Counted from the first letter of the stretch, positions 46,164 through 58,993 are shown. The stretch is DNA of 64,000 nt from Diadema setosum (GCA_033980235.1 CM067069.1:17619650-17683649), one strand, 5' to 3'. Translations and numbers: made by a program. The notes: generated by a model from the sequence alone, not told the origin.

Positions 46164-46676
46164 GTGATATGATAATACTTATTTATATGTATTTGAAAGT
46201 GTTATATACCTTTTTGTATTCCCCATGTATTACGTATTACATATAAGTGTTGCAAGCAAATCAAAATACGCTTATCAAAACTGTAAGCCCTTCTAAGGCT
46301 TCTGTATCATTTATTGTAGCGTGTACACACTTTGTTATAACACATTGTAAACAACGTATGTACATGATGCATACAAGCATGTGTATATCTTATACTGACA
46401 ACAAATATTGTGCATGTACAATTGTAATGCAGAAACTAATAAATTAAATCAGATCAAATAATTTGGGTATGACTATCATTTTCGTTTTGATTTTGATTCA
46501 TAATGGTCTTTGGTGAAATTGAATTAGAGTACATTTGAAAAGCAAACAAGAAAATAATTATAGTAAAAAAAAATAATATCTATAATATTGATGGCGGTGC
46601 AAGGCAAACAAGAAGTCAACGGAGATTGTGTGCATTTATGGGGCAGCACAAACAAAAGCAAAAAAAAAAAAATTAC
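46164..46676. other. Intronic sequence between exon 2 and the SINE
   Basis: AT-rich, no feature supported. Confidence 0.4.
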
Positions 46677-46946
46677 CCAGATTATCTAAGAAGAAGTTGT
46701 CCATGACCGTAATAAGATTGTCATAGGCGGAATCCATGTCGCAGTTCGGTGAAATCTTGTAGAGCCACATGCCTGGTTCGATGCGACGCTTGAAGAAGCC
46801 ATTACCATAATCCTCCAGTAGAGTATACTCGGGAAATGGAACCCCTCGGGTCGAAAAGGTCAAATTAGCATCCCAGAAGTAATTGACAGGATGACTGACA
46901 AACTGATTGGTCAACTGATGTATCAACAAGCATGATTGATTAATTG
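46677..46946 (-). CDS. Exon 2 of the unidentified secreted-type protein
   Basis: 270 nt, phase 1 at both ends. The acceptor AG at 46947 follows a pyrimidine-rich run (TGTCTCATTGATCTTTTTTACGC on the minus strand lies just before it); donor GTAATT. It encodes about 90 residues rich in aromatics, including VNYFWDANLTF, FPEYTLLEDYGNGFF, MWLYKISPNCDMD and NFFLDNL. Two N-glycosylation sequons (NQS, NLT) suit an extracellular location. The joins to exon 1 (C plus CA) and exon 3 (G plus TG) restore codons. The family is unknown to me. Confidence 0.6.
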
Positions 46947-46949
46947 CTT

Positions 46950-47629
46950 CATTCATTGAGTGCGTAAAAAAGATCAATGAGACAGATGAATAGGTCTGAG
47001 ATGATAATCATAATAACTCCTCATAACTGCCATCTACCAAAAAAAAAAAAAATGTGATAGAAAAATAAAGTCTGTAGGCATCAGTAGTTGCTTTTAAGTA
47101 AAAGACCTTTGGTATCGAGCTCGTCTGTAAGAATTGTGTAGAAAATTCAGATTAATCTCCATGAAGGGATAGTAACATTAGCTTGTATCGTATAGTTTTC
47201 TTACTATGCACATTCTATTCATGATAATCTCAAACCATCGTTTTTTGTTGTTTTTTTTTTTTTAGTTTCTGTAATGTGTACATGCAAGCTTTCCTCAGTA
47301 AAACTTACCTTTCGGTGGAAATCGGAGTATACTAGTCCTATTTCAATTTTTTACATTAGCTAATGCAGAGGTAATTACGCCCAAATTTGACGGAATGATG
47401 ACATAGACCGCAAATTCGGAAAGATCTCACCCATGTAAGGACAGACAATGATTAGTTACCTTTCAGTACAAATTAGGAATATGCCTGTCGGAAAATAAAG
47501 ACGTCATAATACTCATAATACGTCATCATACCCTTCCAACTCTCCTTTTCCATCTCACGTTTACCTTATGCCATTATCTGGACACCCCATACAATTAATT
47601 GGTCTATAGGTGGCGCTGTTCATCCTGTC
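46950..47629. other. Intron 1 sequence, right part
   Basis: No feature beyond A and T runs near 47040 and 47250. Confidence 0.4.
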
Positions 47630-47925
47630 GGTCCAATGTGTCGGTCTAGAGAGCCTTTTAGCGTAGTGTCGGTCTCGTGGGCGTTGTTTGTATAGTGTCG
47701 GTCTCGTGAGCCCCTTTTGCCAAGTGTCAGTCTCGTGAGACTGTTGTAGATACTGTCGAACTCAATGGCTGTATGCTCTCTATAACTCGTGGGCTTATTT
47801 CACTTGATGTCGAACTCGTGGGCTTTATCTACTCAGAACTAGTGTGCTGTATGGCATGTGAGCTGTTATAGTATGACTCGTGTGCTGTATGACTCGTGAG
47901 TGTCGGTCTCGTGACGCGCACCCGC
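47630..47925. repeat. Degenerate GTGTCGGTCTCGTGAGC repeat
   Basis: The phrase or variants (GTCTCGTGGGC, GTCGAACTCGTGGGC, ATGACTCGTGTGC) recur about every 25-45 bp within intron 1. Confidence 0.6.
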
Positions 47926-48036
47926 CCCAGCAGAGCTGATCGAGCATGGGAGAGAAGTAGTGACTGATGTCTCCTACGTAACAATTTAAGGCTTGGAGAA
48001 GGGAGTATGGCCAACGCTATTGACACGACCACTATC

Positions 48037-48205
48037 ATTCGAAACTCTTCCTGCTCGAGTACGTACGCCCATGACTTTTTTATTTATTTTTATCATGGCC
48101 ACTATTAAAACACTGCTCAGTTTAGTGGTTATTTACGTCGTTGCAGGGCAATTTGTCAATTAATTACAATAAAAGCACTTCAACCGAAGAATTTCATGAA
48201 TTTGA
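48037..48205 (+). mobile_element. SINE fragment
   Basis: CTGCTCGAGTACGTACGCCCATGA and later GGGCAATTTGTCAATTAATT match the SINE at 61199-61400. The tRNA head is decayed. Confidence 0.6.
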
Positions 48206-48525
48206 AAGACATGGCAAATTGATAAAACATTTCTTGTACTTAATCATTTTATGCTTCCAAGGTTAAGCTTTAGATGGGAAAACAGGAGGAAAAGTCGGAC
48301 AAATAAACCCCAAACCCCAAATCAAACTTTGTGTTTGTTTTTAAAAGTTCAGCCATCAAAAGCTGGAAAACCCAAGCATTTTCAGTTACCCTCGTGGAAA
48401 ACGAAAATAGGACACTATTTGTGGGTGGTGGTGGTGGAGGGGTTTAAAATGTGACAGCCATTCAGATGCCTGCCTTAAACGAAAACATTTGTAGAGGATA
48501 AGGTAAGGAGCTGTTCCACACTCAC

Positions 48526-48625
48526 GGGCACGTCTGCGGATACGGTTCGGCACAGGCGTGGGTGTGGTCACAGGTAAAGTGGCCGCGAGTAAGATGAAAG
48601 TCGTTACAATCACCGGCACCAGCAT
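48526..48625 (-). CDS. Exon 1 with signal peptide
   Basis: ATG at 48625 opens 33 codons and one base, ending at donor GTGAGTGTGG. The N-terminus is MLVPVIVTTFILLAATLPVT, a typical signal peptide, followed by Thr/Pro and a basic RIRRRA end that could be a furin-type site. Phase 1 matches the acceptor phase of exon 2. I chose this ATG because the frame upstream has no other ATG and has an AG that could be a 5'-UTR splice site. The promoter is not identified. Confidence 0.58.
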
Positions 48626-49610
48626 AGTCGCAGGAGCAGGACTCTGGGCTTCCCTTTCGAAATCTGTCAATAGTTGAAGTCACAACCATTAAGTGGCAAC
48701 TAATAACATCATTCTATCAAATTCCGCATCGTACTTATGTAGATCATACCGTAACAATTAGATGTCGTACCGAAGTTTAAACTCATACTAAAATAGTTGT
48801 TGAGAAGCCATAATGGGATATTTTGTCTGCTTGGTTTTTTTTTTTTTTTTTTCATTGATTTATGACACGTTATCAATACTACATAAAGAGTATTATATCA
48901 AAAATGGTTAAGCGCCATTTTTGATCTTCTGAAAGTATAAGTCTATCATCGGACCGAGCAAACTAAAATTTTTCCAGTGATACCTCACTTGCATAATAAG
49001 AGAATATTCTCAAAGTTGTGATGAAAAATATATCATATCGTCTTATCGTGTTTTTAGCAGGTTTTCTCTCAAATATCGCAAATTGACAAGAACGGAATTA
49101 ACTCATATATCGATCAAACTGTTCATAAACTCCTGCAGGCAGAAACTTACTTCTCTCCCATGAATTCAAGAACTTACATGGTTGCATTTGCATTTATACT
49201 GTGAGTTATATGACTGATATCCCGTTCGTGATTAATTCCAACTGATTCTTTTACAAGTCTTGTCAATTAAATTCCTCCCTTCAGTTTTCATTTTTGTTAT
49301 AATATCTTTTCAAAGAAATCGATCGATATAAATAGGCCATGGGGTGAGCTGGTTTTTTCGCTTGTTTCGTTCCGACAACTGCGGCACTAAAATATCTCCA
49401 CAGCTACGTGTAAACAAATAACCAAAAAGGCTACAGGAAAAAGTTCGACACAAACCCTTCTGCAGTATTTTGGTAATTTAGGGGGGAAACAGTGAACTTT
49501 TTTGTCACTGAGGAGCTGAATATGTACACTTTGCCGTGTACGATATTCATTCGCGAACGATCATGTGATGTATGTTATCCAATCCGAATCGAGAATTATT
49601 GTTTACGAGT
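48626..49610. other. Sequence upstream of the gene
   Basis: AT-rich, with a T run near 48840. No TATA box or exon I can defend. Confidence 0.4.
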
Positions 49611-49613
49611 CAA

Positions 49614-51090
49614 AATGGCCGCCCCCTGTGAACCTGTCGACGCGTCTACGTCGTCTGCTCTGCCGAATTATGCATGTAACATCGATGAAGTTTGAAAATT
49701 TCACGGCTATGACAAACCTAAGATAGACGAAACCTATTTTGTATGCCAAAGAGTGGATCAAATTGAGTGGGGGAGACCGTGAAATCGCAGACAAGAACGA
49801 AGTGATTCATCTGCTCAGGGGGACTGACTGCAACCTACATAGGATAATTTACAGGTTAGTTTACGTGCGTACAGTCGTAGCAGTCGACACTGCAGTGCAG
49901 TCTCATATGGCTATGCGTAATGTTAATGACCATGCATGATGACTGTACAAGTACAACGTTAGCTATGTTATGAACGTCGCTTGTGTATATTATAATGGAC
50001 GCTAATGCTGTAGCTTAGCCGTTTAGTAGAGTGTCTGTTACATTTTAGATAAATTATCTTGAATTTCACCTTGGCATGGCAAAGCGCCGTTATATCAATG
50101 TAGCCTAGATGAATTTTACATGTTGTTCTATGTACAGCCCAGGTTAGGTTGATGTAGCTGATCAGTGATATTGTTTTGTAAAAATCTTGACACAGGACTG
50201 GATTGAAAAAGGTCTAAACTGCATGTAAATTTATATTTTCATAATCATGGCCATGGAGTATTAATATTAAAAATCCATCCTGTCTCTCTCACCCCAAAAT
50301 TGGCGAATCCCCCCTCAAAACACACATTTAGCATCTCATTGAATTAACTTATTAATATATGATATAAATAGGTCTAAAAAACCAACAATGACAATAACAT
50401 AATTTCAACAATTAAACTCCCTAAAACATAAGATTACCATTATGTTGTGCCAAATTATAAAGCAGTGGGTGGTGGTGATAGTGAAAGGCCAAGGATTACT
50501 AGTAATGTACATAGTATTAATGATGATAAGGCAGTTGTATTCATAATTATGATAATTGATATTGCATGTGATCAGGTGCTGAAAGCTGTAGATGTCATTT
50601 AAAATCAGTAATTGCACTGCAAGTACAAGTTGAAGTAGTTGATGATGACAATGATCATGAGGTGTACCTGGCATAGTACTAGGGCCTATTGGTAATTACA
50701 AGATTCAAATATTGGCAGTCAATAGTCTACCGTACATTTAATGATATATTGAGTGTAATGTTCAACCCCTCCCCCTTTTAGCCTTTTTTTCCCCCTAACA
50801 AAATCCAACGGTTAATCATTGCTGTTCATTTCTCCATTGTATTAAATAGGATTCCATGAAACGTGCTAAAAGAGGTTTATATAAATAGCACACGCCTGAA
50901 TCTCGCTAGGAAACGAAAGCTGAAGGAGGAGCCTGGTCCGTCAGCAGGAGCATCTGTTTCCTCCCCTAAGACGCTCACATCAAGATCAAGATTTTCTTCT
51001 GGAAGCTCTTCAGGTTCTGCTGTGTTGCCTGTAAAATGCATCATTTGCAACAGAGTCAACCTGCTCATTACTTGCCAAGGGAAATAGGTC
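49614..51090 (+). pseudogene. Possible broken two-exon gene
   Basis: ATG at 49614 starts MAAPCEPVDASTSSALPNYA and stops after 26 codons. A shifted frame then reads YAKEWIKLSGGDREIADKN and on to TTACAG followed by GTTAGT (about 49854), a donor-like site. After about 1 kb, 50896-51087 is open and contains RKRKLKEEPGPSAGAS and KCIICNRVNLLITCQGK before a stop. The frames look protein-like but are interrupted. A member of a repetitive gene family is one possibility; I cannot name it. Confidence 0.3.
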
Positions 51091-52805
51091 AATATGATTA
51101 ATATTGAAGCATGAAAACATTGTCATGTTACAATAAGTTGTCCTTGATAAAATGGAGCAATATATATACACCACTGAAACATTCACACACATACACAAAG
51201 AACTTCAGTGCAAAGTTCAGAAACAACAGAATGTACTGTATATGCACCAATGCTTTGGTCAATGTGATTAATGTTCAAGAATTGACATCTTACCAAAGTT
51301 GTGCATGATAAAATGTCTTTGTAATACAGATTGCTTCCTGTATTTTGAATGCCAATGTTTATGCAACATGTTTTGACTCCTTGCCTCAGTATGTGATTGT
51401 TCGCCCTTTAGCAAACATTTCTGCCCACTATTATGATTTGATTAGGGTTGAATTATTCTAAGAACAAAGATGTTTTCCTAAGTGGTTTTTTTTTTTCATA
51501 AAACTGAATGACTACGATTAAAATTTGTTTCTCCCACTCTGGGGGAAGAAATATGTAACTATTATTAATACTGAAACAGAATGTTCATGTAGAAAAGGTC
51601 AGTACAATGTAGGTGTGATTACAAAATCAGTTTGCTAAAACTAATACCAGCCAAATGAAAATTGTGCATAAGTTGAGTCAGGTTTGCACAGATCCTCTGA
51701 TATTGGAAGTTAATTGCAATGTTATCATAATTTTTAATGCCAAACCTGTTTTATATATTTATTCTCTCCAAGATTTTCAGGTACACATTGCCTCCAATAC
51801 AGAATCCAGCAGTTTTCACTCATGAATGGATAAACTATGATATTGCCTTTATTTTATACTTGTATATTGGCATTTTTCAAAACTTTTACACCCTTTCAAG
51901 GATATTTGGACCATGGAATGTTCCAGGACATTTATTAAAACTAGAAAATTTGACTGATTATCATTTTGAGCTATCTTACATGAAAGGAGATAGTGTCCCA
52001 CCAACCTAATGATAGCAATGAAAACTTCAGGAAATTTTATGAAGATTAAATTTTCTAAAGTACTGTAATATTTCATGAACAATGTGATTGCTATGTGATC
52101 TAATATTAAAGCTTCTTAAGAAGAAGAAGAAGAAGAAAAGAAAAACATGTTTACTGATAAACAATATGATCTGTTTAATAGTAATGTCTCATGTGTGTAA
52201 ATGAGTTTGTATGTGCGTGTGAGTGTATATAATATGTCAGCGTTTTTATGCACCTGTGCACCTGTGTATGTGTAATGCACTGATCAATACATGTATTATA
52301 TCATTGTGTGTGTTCATGTTTATGATAATCTTTTTTATGATGCTGATGTGGTAAATGGCCAAGGCATGTAGAATAATATTGTAATACACTTGGGTATCTT
52401 CATAACTATGTGTGTGCATATGTGTGTGTGCATGTGAGGGTGTGTGTGTGTGTGTGTACAATAAGATTCTCCCACATGCACGCGGACACACACACAAACA
52501 AACACTCTGATTTTTTTTTTTTTTTTGCCTTGAATGATTAGTCATTTGATTAATAACATGTCGTTGAACAGAGTATAAGGCATTTGCCTTGACCTCTGAC
52601 GGTTAGTCAGTGCTCTCTCTCATTATGGTCTCGAACCACTTTGCTCTTGTCCTCCTTTGCATAGCCAGCATCAGGAAAAGCTGAAACATGAGATATAATG
52701 CAACTATTAAACCAAAACTTCACTTTTTTTTCTAGGTACTATGTGGCTAATAGCAGTGCTTTACAAGTGTGTATATGTATTTCAGCTTAAGAAACACTAT
52801 GGGAA
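51091..52805. other. Unannotated region
   Basis: AT-rich. Contains (AAG)n near 52119-52140, GT-rich tracts at 52405-52460 and a T run near 52512. No gene seen. Confidence 0.4.
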
Positions 52806-52809
52806 CTAT

Positions 52810-53441
52810 ACTGCGGCTAGCAGCCCCATACGCATAACTGCGGCCAGCAGCCCCATACGCATAGCGTCATGGGGCTGTGAACTGTAGCATACAGGATCAT
52901 GACGGATATTTTACTGCCGACAAATATCAACTTAAAATCGGGAAAAAATCTTCAATTTGAAGACTTATTAATGAATTTGAAGTATTGATAACAGAGTTCG
53001 TGCAAGGTTTGCCTTTGCAAATAGTTCCTTTCTGTTCAAATTGATGACTAAATGTGACTCGGTCGAGAGGAAACTGGGAGAGCTACACTGAATTGACGGC
53101 CAGCGCATGCGCACACAGACATCATATCCAGTCAATGGATTCGAAATTTGTGCGCAGTGATGTGTGCGCCTGCGCTGACCGTCAATTTAGCGTAGCTCTC
53201 CCAGATTCCTCTCGACCTAGTCATATTAAGTCATCAATTCGAACAGAAAATGACTATTTATAGAACCAAACCTTGCACGAACCCTGTTGTCAATACTTCA
53301 ACCTTACTTGTAGGTCTTCAAATTGAAAAAATTTTGTTCGATTTAAGGTTGACGTTTGTCCGCGATACTACCCTGTCATGATCCTAAATGCTACAATCCG
53401 CAGCCCCATTACGATATGTGTATTGGGCTGCTGGTCGCAGT
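52810..53441. mobile_element. Long-inverted-repeat element, 632 bp
   Basis: CTGCGGCTAGCAGCCCCATA at the left is mirrored by GGGCTGCTGGTCGCAG at the right. Inner words (TACAGGATCATGAC, TTCAATTTGAAGAC, GAGAGGAAACTGGGAGAGC, AATTGACGG) recur mirrored. The centre is near 53130. Palindromic almost throughout. Confidence 0.8.
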
Positions 53442-53745
53442 TTATAAAATATGGATTTTCGCAAAAACTGCAGGATATTTCGAGGAGAACTTTTTACTGT
53501 ATATTTAGGATGTACAAAACATCACATTTCCGCATTCAGAAAGTAGTGCCAGTGTTGCTGGAACGAAACCCATTTTCTAAGCCTCTTTTTCAGCTTCACC
53601 CCATGGCCTAAAACATTTCCAATCATTATGATTATCACAGGTAAAAATGTAACAAAATTTTGATAGATTTCCACAACCAAGCAAAACGATTAATATGAAT
53701 ACGCCAAAGCAACATACACTGTATTAATACCAAACATACAAATAG

Positions 53746-53800
53746 CAGTGACGGATCCAGGAGGGGGCGCAATATGTCGCAAACACATAAAAACACAGGG
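53746..53800 (+). mobile_element. Solitary end of a CAGTGGCGGATCCAG-type element
   Basis: CAGTGACGGATCCAGGAGG followed by GGGCGCAA. I do not find a matching right end. Confidence 0.35.
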
Positions 53801-54076
53801 TTAACTGGCTGAAGTCTACTTGGTTTAAGAACAATTATTTATGTTTGTTTTGATTTCTTTGCGTGGTTCTATTTGATTTTAAGTCAAACGGGAGATATCA
53901 ACACGTTGCAACATGGTTCTAAAATGATGACGTAGTAACGTACTGCTTAACAACAAAGATAAACATCATTTTTAGGCCTGCATCCTTTCACCGAATACCT
54001 GGCACAGCTTTTGCCATGATCGTACTCTGTCACACAACTCCTACAGACACCAAAAGCAGGACAAGTTCATTACCGG

Positions 54077-54248
54077 CAGTGGCGGATCAGGTGGGGGCGC
54101 ATCGGGCGCGCGCACCCCTTATTTATTTTTTTTGTTGAGACAAAAGATATAAAAAGAAAATGAAAAATTGGGGCGCGTGCGCCCCCATCCCCTTTTCAGT
54201 TTGTAAAGAGGCCCCCTTTTACGGAATTCCTGGATCCTCCCCTGACTG
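54077..54248. mobile_element. MITE of the CAGTGGCGGATC type
   Basis: Begins CAGTGGCGGATCAGG and ends CCTGGATCCTCCCCTGACTG, partly complementary ends. Contains GGGCGCGTGCGCCCCC and a GGAATTCCTGGATCC end phrase shared with 62638-62782. Confidence 0.65.
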
Positions 54249-54385
54249 GAACATTGCTATGACATAATACTCTCTTTCTCTGGGCATGATGGAAAGCAGA
54301 GCTTATCGTCACCACTTTGTTGGTAAGTTATTTATCTATCCATCCACGAGTTTGAATGACATAGGTTGAATGATACAGAACTTAC

Positions 54386-54463
54386 CTGTTGGTAAAACTC
54401 GCAGCATAGGTAGCTAACAGTCTTGTTCGTCCAAGCACGGGATGCCGTTTGTGTCTTCATCGC
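54386..54463 (-). CDS. Candidate isolated exon
   Basis: 78 nt bounded on the minus strand by acceptor GATGCTTTCACAG and a consensus donor (CAG then GTAAGT). 26 codons open in phase 0, containing SRAWTNKTVSYLCCEFYQQ. I found no confirmed partner exon. A weaker candidate (54907-54941, acceptor CCTTGCAG, donor GTATGT) lies upstream. Product unknown. Confidence 0.3.
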
Positions 54464-54490
54464 CTGTGAAAGCATCGATCTCTACGCAAT

Positions 54491-54632
54491 GTAAAAAAAA
54501 AAAAAAAAAAAAAAAAATAGCATGGACATATTACCGGAGCCATCGCAACAACCTCGTGATTGGAGGATGTCATCGCATACGTTGGACACAGAATGAAACT
54601 TGTTTGTTTGTTTGTTTGTTTGTTTGTTTGTT
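54491..54632. repeat. A run and (GTTT)n
   Basis: About 27 A at 54492-54518 and a TTGT run at 54599-54632. Confidence 0.9.
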
Positions 54633-55284
54633 TTCCAAGACAAGTGCCAGTAGCAGATTTTCAAAAGATTTAATTGAAGTAGGGGGGTACCCCGTTTGCA
54701 AACGACACCAGGAGAGTCAACAAATCATTATTCTTTTTTTTTTCTATTTATCAAACTCAAATTGCAAATCGTAATTCCCTTCATCTGTGCTGGAGATTAA
54801 TAACCTACCAGGACAACATCTTTTGGCACATCCGGAACAATCGAGATTCGTGTCAAGAGGTCAGTCAGTCTGTGGGGTGAGACCATCTGTCGCTCACATC
54901 AGGACACATACCTTTGTCAAGACAGTCTCCGGTCCCGGATGTTTTTCTGCAAGGTTTTTATCTACAAGTGAATTGACGGAGCTTGGCTGCTAATGTTTTG
55001 CTTTGACTTCAATATCTCGTGACCTGTAAGAGGGGTTATTCTCTGACGCCACATCATGCCCGTAACTATACGATTTTTATAAGTTAGAAATAGTGGCCCT
55101 TTCTGAGGGAGTGCTAAGAGGGTATAGTTTTAAAAGTAAAATTCAATCAATAATTTACCTTTAATAGTTGAAGAAATGCCTCAGTCTGATGTCCTTCATG
55201 GCTATAATGAATTGTTCTAATCTTTCATCTATCTTTCAGATTGCTTATACGTATACTTTCTTGAAATGAATGTAGAGAATTGTA

Positions 55285-55935
55285 ATGTTTTCATGGGGTG
55301 AGTGCAAGAATAGATATGTCCAATATTTTTGGAGAACATGCAAGCAAGGGAGTGGGACCGGGAGGGGATCCACAAGGGGGAGTTATGCCCATTTTAGAAT
55401 TGAAATTCAATGCTCTAGTGCACACTGTTGGTGGAATTTTCATGGAAATTTTCAATCCAAGATATAAAGCGATGATTTTTGTTTTAATTTACTGATCAAC
55501 TTACTTAAAATCCATTATCTAAGTGCAGTGTGTGTGTGTGTGTGTATGTGTGTGGGGGGGGGGGGGGCACGGATTGTGGGAGGGATACCGCTCTCCCACA
55601 AGAGGGAGCTCTTGCATTTTTACTATTGAAATTCATCGAGCTAGGGCACACCTTTCGGATTTTTTTTTTTTTTTTTTTTTTTTTTGGTCTATTAAAGGAA
55701 GACGATGCTTTAGTCATTTACTTCAGTTGCATCAAAAAAGAGAAAAAGAAATAAACAAACAAACAAAGCCCGAATCAAAGCTACCTAAGCGCAGAGATTA
55801 TCTAGCCGGGTGGTGGTGGTGGTGGGGCAAACCCCTCCTACACGGGAGAGCTTTTGCATATTATGTAGAATTGAGATTCAGCGATAGGGTGCACACATTA
55901 GATGGAATATTTTGGAAATCTTCAAATAGAAATGT
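55285..55935. repeat. Degenerate tandem repeat, related to the FB3 interior
   Basis: Three diverged units share a TTGAAATTCA-type phrase, GTGCACAC-type words, GGAGAGC/GGGAGCTCTTGCAT and GGAATTTTCATGGAAATTTTC. They resemble 38.7-40.3 kb. (GT)n plus a G run at 55531-55567 and a T run at 55658-55685 are included. Confidence 0.5.
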
Positions 55936-58630
55936 AAGAAACAATAGATTCCCAGGGTAAATGAGAATTGCGAAATCGTTCTTCAGCGTGTAAAAGGGGG
56001 GGGGGTCAAGAGTCATTGATCTCACATTTGTTTGGACTTTTCTTTCCTTTGAAATCTAGAAAATCACTTTTCTGTTGCATTTATATCTCTGAGAGGTAGT
56101 TTTCAAGTTGTTCCGGGTTTTTTTTTTTTCCGAGTGGACCCTGCTCCGGGAAAGAGGGGGGGGGGGGGGGGGGGGCAACCTTCGAATCCCCCCCCCCCTC
56201 CTTCATGGCTTGCACATTACAGATATGGGTAGTCAATGGTATTTGTGGTCTCAGTCGATGCTTTGCGATAAAATGATATCACCACAAAATATTATAAAGG
56301 TTGATTTATCTCAAACGTTATATGCACTCGGTGAATGCAAAAATAACATAACACATCACTGAAGTTTGACGAAACACGGACAATTAGTTCATTGGATAAG
56401 AAAATAGTACTTTTCATGCTTACACAGTAGTGGAATGATAAAAAGGAGTTGTCTGATTGTTCATAGTATTTTTTTTAATTGTTATGAAAAATACACATTT
56501 CCTCAAGTAATTTCATGGGTATACAATGTACCATTCAAGGCTAATATGGTTTCTTTTGCTTTCTGATGGAATGAAGTCATTTTTTTTCTTTTGGTCATTA
56601 TGCTATAAACTAAAACTAAAACAAAAAAAAATGAATTACGATGAAAGGCGCAGACAATGACGTGTCGACATGTTATTCCCAAATCTACGGACGGGTGACA
56701 GTAGGGCGGATATGCATTTTGCATGTAATGAATACCCAATATGCCCAAAAGAAAATTGAAATACTCCTCTCACCAAAACCCCGGCTGACATATACCCGTA
56801 TTTCCTCATTGCCTCTATCCCAAATGAAATGACATATTCCTGTTGCCCTTCTTTTCTTTTCTTTTCGTTTCTTTTTTTTTTTTGCCGCCATAGTGTGAAA
56901 TATGATCCCAATTCTACGATGTGTGATAGATTTCTCGTCAGTACTCCAAGTCAGCAAATTCTTATTTTACGCGGAATATTATGAGGAAGAAAATTGATGC
57001 TTTCTAAATAGGCAGACGTTAAACCAAAATCCCTGTACAAGTCCACTGGAAAGGACTGCATGCTGACATAAAAGTGTCTGCCAATAGGCGCTAACCAGGG
57101 ATAAGAACCGGGGACAAAATAACCTCTCTTTGTGAGTCATATTGCTCTTCTAATCTTACGCAAGGAAGGTTCCTTGCTAGATCCAGTGATACAAGAGAAA
57201 AGGGCGGGATCTTTTCCCCCCTTTTCTCTCGACACTTACTCATTTAGCATTGTCAACCCTCACACGTTGATATTTCCTTTGCAGATACTCGAACTTTCAA
57301 AGACTAACTTCCATGAGAACCAGTAACAGGGCTTCGTACCAAGGCCTTGCACGGTTTCAGTCACTGTGGAAACGAAAGAGCAGCTCCCATTTGTCTGCCG
57401 TTACCAAGTGCTTGGATAACGGCTGCGATTGAACTCCTTTCTCTTTTCATTGATCGTGCATTGAGTAGGGATTTCCCCATCACTGCCCGAATAGATAACT
57501 AACGGAAGGAACTGCACCCGCTGAAACACCGACGACGTCATCATGATGTTTCTCAACAAACTTTGACCTGCGACTCGATTTGAACCATCTTTTATGGTTT
57601 ATAGGCAGTTCCTATGCCAGAGATATCAATATTCAGAGTACAATAATGTGACAGTTTGATACCTCACCCGCTAGAGCCAATTTAGGAAATCATGTTCCGG
57701 ACATTATTTCGGTTGCCACCAGCAGAAGAAATGATGTGATGAAGCTACGGCATCGCCTAACAGAGCAATGTTTGGTGTCAAAAAGATGTTCATTTCATTC
57801 TTTATGTTCTGAAGCAATCAACTGCGCTATGACATGATAATATCATAGATAAAGATAATTTTCCTTCACTTGATTCAATTACCAGATCACATCATACACT
57901 TACTATACACATGACCTGTGTGGTATTAAACGCCTATAATAGAATCTAACAATATCTCCTTATATCTAAACATGCTGAACGCGATAGGAGTTATTCAACA
58001 ATGGGTTGTTTGTTTGTTTTTTTCACAGACTTCTCAAATCAATGAAATGACATGAAATTATTTTTTCATATGATCATATTCACAAATGTGGAGGGGACTA
58101 GTAAAAAGCACTGCTTGTAAAATATAGACCCCATACGGAACACAGACAAATATGATATCAAAGAAAAGGCAAAGTGTTATAACGAAAACACATTATATAC
58201 ATTATGTACAAGGGCTCACAATGAACTCTGGTATGAATACAGCTGCATGTAATGCTACACATAGTACAGGTTTATGTTGAAAATGTTTGCCGAGTGCATT
58301 TATATGCCATTAGAATAAGAATGAAATAGAAAATAACCATAAGAGCATACGAAATGAAAATACACACTGTACTTCTAGAAAACATCAGTTGAAATATACA
58401 GACATTTAATTACCATGAAATCGATTATTAATACTAATCAATAAACAATTTTCATATCTTACAATTAAAGCTATTAAAGTTTTTAGCTTGTTTTAGTGAA
58501 TGATCGAAGGAATTCCAAATCTTAGGACATGTAAACATGACATTTCTGTTGCAAAAACTAGTTTCTTTTTTTTTTAAGGAAGATGATGATTATTCGCTTG
58601 CCTGAAAATATTTCGGAACTATATACTGAA
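55936..58630. other. Unannotated region
   Basis: G and C runs near 56155-56205, otherwise AT-rich. No gene, RNA gene or bounded element I can support. Confidence 0.4.
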
Positions 58631-58635
58631 ACATT

Positions 58636-58637
58636 GG

Positions 58638-58708
<71 letters not shown>

Positions 58709-58745
58709 AGAGAGAGAGAGAGAGGAGGGAGAATGAGAGAGATAA
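58636..58745. repeat. (TA)n then (GA)n microsatellite
   Basis: AT dinucleotide run at 58640-58705 followed by GAGA. Confidence 0.95.
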
Positions 58746-58993
58746 CGATTTAATTATGCAATTCCGTTGTTCTAGAAAATTATGTAGAAAATAATTATTC
58801 ATGTTGATATTTTGCTTCTTGAATACAAAATGAACCAGTCCTTTGTTCCATTATCCACCCTGTATACGTGTTTATGTAATGGACACATGGCAGTGATGGG
58901 ATTCTAATGAAGGCGTGACCGTTCTGGGAGGTCAGTGTAAGCAAGTGTCTGTGAATTAATCCAATCTATTATTAACTGTTGTTACATGGCATA

